NCBI GenBank assembly: GCA_902727905.1
Contig: CACVAR010000142.1
Span: 1 to 6,638 of the forward strand
DNA length: 6,638 nt
Direction: 5' to 3'
Source of the DNA: an uncultured Sulfurovum sp.
GTDB lineage: Bacteria; Campylobacterota; Campylobacteria; Campylobacterales; Sulfurovaceae
The notes beneath the pieces were generated by a model, which saw only the letters and a program-made list of their open reading frames with translations, was not told the origin of the DNA and did no database searches. This document shows, piece by piece, positions 1 to 4,336 of the stretch. The position numbers were made by a program, and so were the translations under genes. The first letter of the stretch is position 1. The number at the start of each line of letters is the position of its first letter.

Positions 1-233
1 GAGCTTTAAAAAGAGCCTTAAAGCAGTGGAAAGTTAAAACAATTTATATGACAGAAGAGATTTCTGCACAAGCACTTTTTTATGTTGAAGAGTATTTTTT
101 AAGCCACTCCATGCAGTTAGCTGATGCCCTTATTGGTGCAACTTGTGCAACCCATGGAATGACTCTATATACAGCTAATGATAAGCATTATAAGGTTATT
201 AAAGAGTTAGAGATTTCTGTTTTTAGACCTTGA
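1..233 (+). CDS. PIN-domain ribonuclease, VapC-like toxin, C-terminal part
   Basis: This is the C-terminal end of a PIN-domain endoribonuclease of the VapC type; the reading frame is open to the left edge (codons from base 3), so the true start lies outside the window. The visible 76 residues match the second half of a VapC, which is usually about 130-140 residues long. They contain LADALIGA, with the conserved acidic residue that precedes the last helices (codon at 123), and TLYTANDKHY, with the final metal-site Asp (codon at 180). Both sit at the expected spacing before a short C-terminal strand. Family knowledge: VapC proteins are Mg-dependent RNases that cut tRNA or rRNA and are neutralised by an upstream VapB-type antitoxin. 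The ATG at 48 is internal to the domain and is not taken as the start. The stop is followed at once by a terminator. The N-terminal Asp and the antitoxin cannot be seen, so whether the gene is intact upstream is unknown. Confidence 0.8.
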   Translation, partial: ALKRALKQWKVKTIYMTEEISAQALFYVEEYFLSHSMQLADALIGATCATHGMTLYTANDKHYKVIKELEISVFRP

Positions 234-243
234 TAATCAACAT

Positions 244-289
244 AAAAAGGCTTTGATTCTTCCCCAATAGCATAGGGAAACCTTTTTTT
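244..289 (+). terminator. Rho-independent terminator after the VapC-like gene
   Basis: Ten bases after the stop, AAAAAGG (244-250) can pair with CCTTTTT (281-287), and TTT (252-254) with AAA (278-280). TTCCC/GGGAA at the tip offers an alternative inner hairpin. The 3' arm runs into seven T residues, with another T6 run at 293-298. It separates the PIN gene from the promoter of the downstream RNA unit. Confidence 0.65.
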
Positions 290-317
290 GTGTTTTTTAG
301 CGTTTTTAATGGTTTTT

Positions 318-434
318 CAACGTCTGACCCTTAAGGTAATTACTGCTTCAGCTGTTGCGAAGGTTAGGAGGAAGTTTGAGTAAGGGTTTGGTTTCATCAC
401 CTGACCCTAAAATCTAAAATCCAACGTCTGCCCC
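318..434. repeat. Cluster of three diverged CTGACCC repeats, possible REP/MITE remnant
   Basis: CAACGTCTGACCC at 318-330 recurs as CAACGTCTGCCCC at 422-434 (11 of 13 identical, same orientation). A shorter relative, CTGACCCT, lies at 401-408. ACCCTTA (327-333) can also pair with TAAGGGT (381-387), and CTTC/GAAG pairs around 346-362. No gene is supported in this stretch. Short direct and inverted copies in a gene-free spacer suggest a degenerate repeat element such as a REP sequence or small non-autonomous transposon. No transposase is present, so this identity is a guess. Confidence 0.4.
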
Positions 435-469
435 CTTTATCTTTATATAAGTTGCTAGAATTACTGATA

Positions 470-498
470 ATATTTTTTAAAGTTTTTTAAAGTATAAT
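470..498 (+). promoter_or_regulatory. Sigma-70 promoter for the structured RNA and HEPN gene
   Basis: A perfect -10 box, TATAAT, lies at 493-498. Upstream are phased tracts (TTTTTTAA, then GTTTTTTAAAG) rather than a TTGACA box, the layout usual for Campylobacterota sigma-70 promoters. Transcription would start near 504-506, at the left arm of the 11-bp inverted repeat that closes the structured RNA. This is the main reason to believe the RNA is really made. The same transcript would read into the HEPN gene, as no terminator is visible between them. Confidence 0.65.
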
Positions 499-501
499 TC
501 T

Positions 502-604
502 ATGCGTCTATGTGTAGTGAGTCAAAAGTTTTATGGAGTAGCTAGGAAAAACGCAATTTATTGTGAAGGTGGTTCGATTCCATCCCCCTCCATCATAGAC
601 GCAT
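502..604 (+). ncRNA. Structured tRNA-like RNA upstream of the HEPN gene
   Basis: Seen in the sequence are four helices. P1 is ATGCGTCTATG (502-512) with CATAGACGCAT (594-604), 11 perfect pairs. P2 is ATGGAG (533-538) with CTCCAT (588-593), stacked directly on P1 through its 3' strand, leaving a 20-nt bulge at 513-532. P3 is CGCAA/TTGTG (552-556/561-565, one G-U) with a TTTA loop. P4 is GGTGG/CCATC (568-572/580-584, one G-U) closing the seven-base loop TTCGATT. P4 is a textbook tRNA T-arm, and P3 sits two bases before it, like the long variable arm of a class II tRNA (Ser-like). The bases after P4 (CCCCTCCA) resemble the 3' acceptor strand. D and anticodon arms are absent: only about 58 nt separate GGAG from the A after CTCC. 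GTTTT (528-532) could pair with AAAAC (548-552) across P2 as a pseudoknot. The promoter at 493-498 would start the RNA at P1. Alternatives are a decayed tRNA or an attachment-site remnant, but perfect P1 pairing and the promoter argue for a functional RNA. Exact ends are unknown. Confidence 0.6.
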
Positions 605-614
605 CATCCATTAA

Positions 615-618
615 TAGG
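615..618 (+). promoter_or_regulatory. Weak ribosome binding site for the TTG start of the HEPN gene
   Basis: TAGG lies 8 nt before the TTG codon at 627. Its TAG is also the in-frame stop that closes the frame upstream, so the start cannot lie further left. A weak site plus a TTG start directly behind a stable RNA fold suggests deliberately low translation. Confidence 0.45.
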
Positions 619-626
619 CTTTAAAA

Positions 627-1430
627 TTGTTTCAAAAACAAACTAAAAATGTTCAATATCTTAAAACAGTAATAACACAATTAAATAGAGATATTAATGA
701 CTCTATCCGAAAAAAAGATATAGAAACAGAAGAGATCAGAGTAAAACTCTTAGCATTAACTTATAGTGCTTGGTCTGAAGCTCAATTTACTCAAATAATA
801 TATACTCCAAATGCTTTTACAATTGATGAAATAAATAGTATGATAAAAATTAAGTCAATATTTGGTAAATGGGAAAAATTAATTAACTTATCCTTTGAAA
901 AAATTGAAACATATAAATATATTGAAAAAGAAAAAAATATGCAAAAGTTAAAAGATGAAAATCGTAATAGTGAAATTCAAATATTATGCCAAGAATTTCA
1001 AAATCATAATAATTTGATTAAAGAAAAAAAAGATGAAATTACATATTTTTTAAAAAAGTATATTAAAGAACCATCTAGTATTAGAAATAAAATTGCTCAT
1101 GGACAATGGATTAATGCATTAGATGATAGTGAGATTAGGGCTAAAGAACCTCCACCTAATCCTCATTTGAAAATAAATTTTGATTTAACAGATAAATTAA
1201 GTAAACTTAATCCACTTTCCATTATGAGAGAGTTTGAAGTCCATACAGAATTAGGTCAAATTATTAGAAAAATTATTGAATTTAAAAGTAAAGGCTTTAC
1301 CTCAGAATATGATATCCATATGAACAAAATAAAATTACGTTTAGAAGAAACAGAATCTTTCACAATGGAACGTAAAAGAGAAAAATTAATTAAAGTGTAT
1401 TCTTCTTATCAAAAGCAAAGAGAAAATTAA
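627..1430 (+). CDS. HEPN-domain putative endoribonuclease
   Basis: This 267-residue protein is soluble, charged and mainly helical. Its key motif is RNKIAHG (residues 153-159), an R-x4-H motif with the Asn after Arg that marks catalytic HEPN RNases (RNase LS, Abi and MNT-associated toxins, and the HEPN domains of Cas13). The helix at 40-58 (LLALTYSAWSEAQF) with Glu51 fits the packing helix expected before the motif. A very Lys/Glu-rich linker spans about 92-140, and the C-terminus (about 205-267) is predicted helical. I do not recognise the exact family. The start is TTG: a TAG stop lies in frame at 615-617, the next Met is residue 72, and AGG at 616-618 gives a weak Shine-Dalgarno 8 nt upstream. 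No protein antitoxin or MNT nucleotidyltransferase adjoins it; the only close partner is the tRNA-like RNA ending 22 nt before, probably on the same transcript. Lines I counted are only about 15-27% G+C, below all neighbours, suggesting horizontal transfer. An anti-phage or toxin role and RNA targets are inference. Confidence 0.75.
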   Translation: MFQKQTKNVQYLKTVITQLNRDINDSIRKKDIETEEIRVKLLALTYSAWSEAQFTQIIYTPNAFTIDEINSMIKIKSIFGKWEKLINLSFEKIETYKYIEKEKNMQKLKDENRNSEIQILCQEFQNHNNLIKEKKDEITYFLKKYIKEPSSIRNKIAHGQWINALDDSEIRAKEPPPNPHLKINFDLTDKLSKLNPLSIMREFEVHTELGQIIRKIIEFKSKGFTSEYDIHMNKIKLRLEETESFTMERKREKLIKVYSSYQKQREN

Positions 1431-1480
1431 AAGAAAATTCTACGGGTCATATAACAACCACAATTCACTTTCCATTCCTC

Positions 1481-1510
1481 TTGATTCTAGGGGTTAATTC
1501 TAAGAATCAA
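1481..1510. repeat. 8-bp perfect inverted repeat in the gap after the HEPN gene
   Basis: TTGATTCT (1481-1488) is the exact reverse complement of AGAATCAA (1503-1510), with a 14-nt loop. Neither strand shows a T run after the stem, so it is not a classic terminator. It could be a Rho-type 3' structure or a chance hairpin in AT-rich DNA. Nothing else recognisable is seen between 1431 and 1650. Confidence 0.35.
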
Positions 1511-1656
1511 ACGTTCAAAATCTACCTTTTCCTACTTATACTTAAAAAGCTGACTATACATACGAATCCAAGAAAAATACCGTGTCATAAATCGCCATTT
1601 TTAGTATATTTCCTAAATATGCTTAAATTAATTCATCTCCACTGTAATTATGCTAT

Positions 1657-1690
1657 CAGTTTCTATGTTTATAGAAATCTGTTTTCTCTC
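1657..1690 (+). terminator. Hairpin with T-rich tail between convergent genes
   Basis: TTTCTAT (1660-1666) pairs perfectly with ATAGAAA (1671-1677) around a GTTT loop. It extends by CAG/CTG (1657-1659/1679-1681) with one bulged T, and TTTTCTCTCC follows on the plus strand. It lies 15 nt beyond the stop of the minus-strand toxin gene and faces the HEPN transcript, so it may stop readthrough of that transcript into the antitoxin-toxin operon. The T tract is interrupted. Confidence 0.45.
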
Positions 1691-1695
1691 CTTCT

Positions 1696-1974
1696 TTAAT
1701 AAACCTCATCATGTGTACCTATATTTACAGGTATAATTTTATTATCTTCAATATAAAACTCAATGCTAATTCTATACTGCATGTCAATAGAAACTGAGTG
1801 TAACTCTTTGAGCTTTCCTTTTAAAGGATGAAGTCTTAACGAAGGGTGAAAAGGGTCGGCTTCCATAAGTAAAATGGTTTTCTTATAACGTTCTATAATA
1901 CTGGTGTGCTTTTTTAGAAACTTAAAAAGTTTTTTATTGTATCTGTCCGTATACTCAATTTCGTAAAGCATCAT
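1696..1974 (-). CDS. RelE/ParE-family toxin
   Basis: This 92-residue basic protein has the length and layout of the RelE/ParE toxin superfamily. It has an N-terminal strand (YEIEYTDRYNKKLFKFLKK), two helices, then the strand region LRLHPLKGKLKELHSVSI (residues 46-63), MQYRISIEF with Arg68, and a C-terminal GTHDEVY. The LKGxLkelhs and IGtHDEVY patterns are typical of the RelE/StbE and plasmid-stabilisation branch. Candidate RNA-contact residues are Arg47, Lys52, Lys54, Arg68 and Tyr92; these are assigned by position only. Family knowledge: RelE toxins cut mRNA on the ribosome, while ParE toxins poison gyrase, and sequence alone does not decide here. The gene overlaps the end of the antitoxin gene by 20 bp, so the two are translationally coupled. 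The start has two adjacent ATG codons (1974 and 1971), with AAAGAG just upstream inside the antitoxin gene. Confidence 0.85.
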   Translation of the reverse strand: MMLYEIEYTDRYNKKLFKFLKKHTSIIERYKKTILLMEADPFHPSLRLHPLKGKLKELHSVSIDMQYRISIEFYIEDNKIIPVNIGTHDEVY

Positions 1975-2215
1975 CTAACTCTTTAAAATGTTCGTTTGCT
2001 GATAGAACACGTGAGTTACCATTAGCTATGTCTTCTTTAGTCTCTTTTAATGCTCTTTCAAGTTCACATTCTCTTAGGTAATTGTAGCGTTCTATATCAA
2101 CAACAACAAACTTGTTTTGACCTCTTATTGAAATAAGCACTTCATCAAGTTTTTCTAACATATTTTCTATAAGTGAAACACCTTTTATTTTTAGTTCATT
2201 TGCAGGAATTACCAT
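1955..2215 (-). CDS. Phd/YefM-family antitoxin
   Basis: This 86-residue protein has the Phd/YefM plan. The N-terminal DNA-binding fold contains IPANELKIKGVSLIENML and then EVLISIRGQNKFVVVDIERY (residues 25-44), the core strand pattern of the family. An acidic helix, ELERALKETKEDIANG (51-66), and a flexible tail that would wrap the toxin follow. Family knowledge: such antitoxins dimerise, bind their own promoter and are degraded by Lon or Clp proteases under stress. I place the start at the ATG at 2215, because AAAGGA lies 6 nt upstream; a TTG two codons earlier would touch the Shine-Dalgarno and is rejected. It is the first gene of the operon and overlaps the RelE/ParE-type toxin by 20 bp. 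Autorepression is likely from the family; the TTTATAGT pair upstream is a candidate operator. Confidence 0.85.
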   Translation of the reverse strand: MVIPANELKIKGVSLIENMLEKLDEVLISIRGQNKFVVVDIERYNYLRECELERALKETKEDIANGNSRVLSANEHFKELDDALRN

Positions 2216-2221
2216 AATCAA

Positions 2222-2227
2222 TCCTTT
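2222..2227 (-). promoter_or_regulatory. Ribosome binding site fixing the antitoxin start
   Basis: Read on the minus strand this is AAAGGA, 6 nt before the ATG at 2215. It decides against the TTG at 2221, which would directly abut the site. Confidence 0.7.
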
Positions 2228-2244
2228 ATAGTGTGGTTTATAGT
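2225..2244 (-). promoter_or_regulatory. Tandem ACTATAAA repeats, candidate -10 or operator of the antitoxin-toxin operon
   Basis: The plus strand carries TTTATAGT at 2225-2232 and again at 2237-2244, a direct repeat with a 12-bp period (ACTATAAA on the coding strand). The upstream copy includes TATAAA, a plausible -10 box. The repeat overlaps the Shine-Dalgarno of the antitoxin and could bind the antitoxin dimer. No clear -35 box is seen. Confidence 0.35.
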
Positions 2245-2327
2245 CTAATACATCGTGTTCTATAAATAGTTCTTAAAAAGTTTTATGTAGATATTTTGTG
2301 TCTTTTCAAGAGTTTATTTCATCCCCT

Positions 2328-2759
2328 CTACCTCAACACATCATCCAACCCAATAACATCAATCCCATAACTACGCTTATGAATTCCCTTATCTTCGGTA
2401 ACAAATACATCACATCCATTTTTAATAGCACACTGAATTTGTAATAAATCTTCAAAATCTATCTTCTTCTTATCAACACAAGCCTCTTTATAAATTATCA
2501 AACTATGCTCTAAAATATCAGAAAAGCCATAGAGTTCAAAATTCTCTCTTAAAGCATTGAAAAAATTTGCAAGTGTCTCACAGCTTGTTCCATTTTTAGA
2601 AGCAATGTATTCAATGGTGGTCAAAATATTTTCACTCGTTACTAAACTTTGGTATTCTTGACATATGATGCCATAAGCTGACATCGCTTTTTGATGATTT
2701 GGTCTACTTGGCAGTAAAATATCCAGCAAAATATTAGCATCGAAAAATATTTTACTCAT
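2328..2759 (-). CDS. PIN-domain protein, VapC-type toxin
   Basis: This is a complete 143-residue PIN-domain protein of the branch often annotated as PIN_3. The acidic metal-binding residues are visible in order: Asp7 in IFFDANILLD, a Glu at 43 or 50 in the second helix region, Asp101/Asp104 in DFEDLLQ, and Asp123 in FVTEDKGI. The last strand ends in IDVIGLDDVL. Family knowledge: these are Mg-dependent single-strand RNases, most of them toxins paired with a small upstream antitoxin. Here the start codon overlaps the last 8 bp of the upstream gene, the usual coupling for such pairs. All acidic positions are kept, so I expect an active enzyme. Its sequence is not close to the PIN fragment at the left edge, so the two are not a simple duplication. 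No convincing terminator follows. Confidence 0.85.
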   Translation of the reverse strand: MSKIFFDANILLDILLPSRPNHQKAMSAYGIICQEYQSLVTSENILTTIEYIASKNGTSCETLANFFNALRENFELYGFSDILEHSLIIYKEACVDKKKIDFEDLLQIQCAIKNGCDVFVTEDKGIHKRSYGIDVIGLDDVLR

Positions 2760-3024
2760 ATTTTTCTGACTTTATCGCTTGATGGGATTTAGTTGAAACT
2801 TCAGAACCATCGCCAAACTCTCCCACAAAGTCAAACATGGCTCTTTTTTTCCTCTCTATTTTTTCCTCTTCTTTCTTTTTTAAAAACTCTAAAACACTAT
2901 CAGCATACTCTTGTTTTATAAAAAGTCCTTTTTTAGTTTTGGTTTTTTTATCAAGAAGCATCAAAACATCAGCAGGAATATATCCACGAATAAAATCTCG
3001 GAATGAAATTTGTTCTATTGTCAT
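2752..3024 (-). CDS. Small charged protein, probable antitoxin of the PIN toxin
   Basis: I do not recognise this 90-residue family by sequence; the antitoxin call comes from position and size. It lies directly upstream of, and overlaps by 8 bp, a VapC-type PIN gene, and its promoter sits in an inverted repeat as expected for an autoregulated antitoxin. Visible features are an N-terminal segment ending in GYIPADVLMLLDK (residues 14-26), a GLFIKQEYADSVLEFLKK segment (33-50), a strongly charged helix KEEEKIERKKR (51-61), then FDFVGEFGDG (65-73) and a polar tail. A charged helix followed by an aromatic and acidic patch is what one would expect of the toxin-binding part. The ATG is supported by AAGGA at 3031-3035, 6 nt upstream. 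No clear helix-turn-helix or ribbon-helix-helix signature is visible, so DNA binding is unproven. Confidence 0.7.
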   Translation of the reverse strand: MTIEQISFRDFIRGYIPADVLMLLDKKTKTKKGLFIKQEYADSVLEFLKKKEEEKIERKKRAMFDFVGEFGDGSEVSTKSHQAIKSEKYE

Positions 3025-3030
3025 TATTTT

Positions 3031-3035
3031 TCCTT
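3031..3035 (-). promoter_or_regulatory. Ribosome binding site of the probable antitoxin gene
   Basis: AAGGA on the minus strand, 6 nt before the ATG at 3024. It confirms the start codon. Confidence 0.65.
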
Positions 3036-3053
3036 ATTGTCATTTTTAATTTT

Positions 3054-3094
3054 ATATTGACTATTATAGTAATTTTTGACTTTGTTGTCAATAT
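3054..3094. promoter_or_regulatory. Inverted repeat enclosing the promoter, probable operator
   Basis: ATATTGAC (3054-3061) and GTCAATAT (3087-3094) are perfect 8-bp inverted arms whose starts lie 33 bp apart, about three helix turns. Between them, ACTATTATAGT (3060-3070) is itself a palindrome centred on the -10 box. A dimeric antitoxin or toxin-antitoxin complex bound here would cover the promoter, giving autorepression. The binding protein is inferred. Confidence 0.5.
3063..3091 (-). promoter_or_regulatory. Consensus sigma-70 promoter of the antitoxin-PIN operon
   Basis: On the minus strand TTGACA (3086-3091) and TATAAT (3063-3068) are both perfect, with an ideal 17-bp spacer. Transcription should start near 3056, about 30 nt before the antitoxin ATG. 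Such a full-consensus promoter should be very strong unless repressed, which fits the surrounding inverted repeat. Confidence 0.8.
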
Positions 3095-3109
3095 TCAAGG
3101 TAAGCTATT

Positions 3110-4237
3110 TTAAACATCCAACTCATACCTCGTACTCCGACCACTAAACCCCTCTATCTCTCGGATAATACCTTTGTTAAGCATGTCTTTTAAGTGCCTA
3201 GAAGCTGTGACGGCATCAGTCTTGGTTAAGGCTCTGTACTTTTTATTGGTCAATCCACCTTCAAAGTTTCCTGCTCCTGCATCAAGTAACCTATTAATAA
3301 CTTTTGTCTGTTTTTCATTTAACTTGATGTATCTTATTTTGTCATGAAATTTTGTTTTTTGAACGACTTGTTCAATATTTTGGATGGAAATTTCTATAGA
3401 TTTCTCAATGCTTTGGGTATGCCATTGTATCCATGTACTTAGCTCTAAATTACCATTATGTACTAACTTCTGTGTCTTTTCAAGATGAGTATAATACTCT
3501 TGTCTATGTTTGTTAATAGCAGAAGATATGGAGTAATACCTATTATCTAATCCTCCCTCTTTTGCTAAAATGTAATTAACAATGGCTCTACCTATACGAC
3601 CATTTCCATCATCATAAGGGTGAATGGACTCAAACCATAAATGAGCAACAGCAGATTTAACAATGAAGTTTTCATTACTACCATTAATATATTCCATAAG
3701 CTCCCCCATAGATGGTTCAATCTGTTTTTGAGGTATGGCTACATAATGAATTTTCTCTCTTTCTAAAGAACCTGAAACTATTTGCATATCATCATGATCT
3801 CTAAAAACCCCTTTATTAACAGGATATAGCACAGAATCGTATGCTTCAAATATAGCATGATGCCATGTATGTAGTCTCTCTACCGATAAATCTTCTTGAT
3901 TGAACCGACTATCTATATACAGTTCAGTCAAACTATCACTATTTTTGGTAGATTTATCTTCTACTCTATTAAAAGTAACATTAAGTTTCTTTTGAAGTGA
4001 TGACCTAACACTGTCTCGTTTTAATGCTACACCCTCTATCTCTGAAGTAGCAATAATCTCATTAAGTGATGTCTCTACTGAAAAGTTATCTTGTTCACTA
4101 TTTGACAAATAAGATATCTTACCTTTTAACTCCCCACTCTTTTCAATCAAGCGAAATATTATCGGTTCTATTTCTTTATAATCATAGTTAAAATTGGGAA
4201 AATCTTCATGTTCCCAAATCCATTTTTTTGTATTCAT
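3110..4237 (-). CDS. Class II Fic-domain protein, probable AMP-transferase
   Basis: This 375-residue protein has the three-part plan of common bacterial Fic enzymes. The N-terminal domain begins with KKWIWEHEDFPNF, as in the DUF4172-type N-terminus, and holds TSEIEG (residues 64-69), matching the inhibitory motif (S/T)xxxE(G/N). With that motif N-terminal, it is a class II Fic protein. The Fic core has the full active-site motif HPYDDGNGRIGR (206-217), with catalytic His206 and the Asn/Arg for ATP phosphates. The flap strand is about 161-170 (EKIHYVAIPQ). From about 304 a winged-helix-like domain follows (LNEKQTKVINRLL, then TASRHLKDMLNKGIIREIEG). Family knowledge: these enzymes transfer AMP from ATP to target hydroxyls, some remove it, and Glu of the inhibitory helix blocks the active site until released. 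The target is unknown. All key residues are present, so it should be active. The start has AGGA at 4245-4248, 7 nt upstream. It is divergent from hrpB and ends 16 nt before the next operator. Confidence 0.9.
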   Translation of the reverse strand: MNTKKWIWEHEDFPNFNYDYKEIEPIIFRLIEKSGELKGKISYLSNSEQDNFSVETSLNEIIATSEIEGVALKRDSVRSSLQKKLNVTFNRVEDKSTKNSDSLTELYIDSRFNQEDLSVERLHTWHHAIFEAYDSVLYPVNKGVFRDHDDMQIVSGSLEREKIHYVAIPQKQIEPSMGELMEYINGSNENFIVKSAVAHLWFESIHPYDDGNGRIGRAIVNYILAKEGGLDNRYYSISSAINKHRQEYYTHLEKTQKLVHNGNLELSTWIQWHTQSIEKSIEISIQNIEQVVQKTKFHDKIRYIKLNEKQTKVINRLLDAGAGNFEGGLTNKKYRALTKTDAVTASRHLKDMLNKGIIREIEGFSGRSTRYELDV

Positions 4238-4265
4238 AACATATTCCTGTTACTATTAGGTCTAC

Positions 4266-4291
4266 AATCATAACAAAAAAGTGTTATGATT
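4266..4291. promoter_or_regulatory. Perfect 10-bp inverted repeat between fic and hrpB
   Basis: AATCATAACA (4266-4275) and TGTTATGATT (4282-4291) are exact inverted copies around AAAAAG. Each arm contains TATGAT, a near-consensus -10 box, read outward on its own strand: at 4267-4272 toward fic and at 4285-4290 toward hrpB. The site could be a shared operator for the divergent genes, for instance bound by the Fic winged-helix domain, or two overlapping promoters. It has no T run suited to a terminator of either gene. Confidence 0.5.
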
Positions 4292-4325
4292 ATCTTTTTA
4301 ATGCAAACCATTCTAAAATAAACAG

Positions 4326-4331
4326 TATAAT
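4326..4331 (+). promoter_or_regulatory. -10 box directly before the hrpB start (leaderless mRNA candidate)
   Basis: A perfect TATAAT ends five bases before the hrpB ATG, and only CCCCC lies between. Transcription from it would start at or within a base or two of the A of ATG, giving an mRNA with no 5' leader. No Shine-Dalgarno sequence precedes the ATG. No good -35 box is seen. Confidence 0.5.
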
Positions 4332-4336
4332 CCCCC

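Noticed and set aside
48..233. Stand-alone 61-residue protein from the ATG at 48
   Set aside because: The frame stays open upstream to the left edge, and the sequence is the C-terminal half of a PIN domain; the ATG is internal.
502..604. Functional tRNA, tmRNA or SRP RNA gene
   Set aside because: No D or anticodon arm, no tmRNA tag frame or matching 5' end, and no SRP apical motif; only the T-arm and acceptor-like parts match a tRNA.
502..604. CRISPR array or retron ncRNA
   Set aside because: No regularly spaced repeats, no reverse transcriptase and no cas gene in the window.
1481..1699. 72-residue plus-strand frame starting with TTG
   Set aside because: No ribosome binding site, hydrophobic low-complexity composition from AT-rich DNA, overlaps two hairpins and the end of the toxin gene; resembles no family.
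2216..2221. TTG at 2221 as start of the Phd/YefM antitoxin
   Set aside because: The AAAGGA Shine-Dalgarno would directly abut it; the ATG at 2215 has a proper 6-nt spacing.
2837..3049. 70-residue plus-strand frame opposite the probable antitoxin
   Set aside because: Antisense shadow of the charged antitoxin gene; its Phe/Ser-rich composition simply mirrors Lys/Glu codons.
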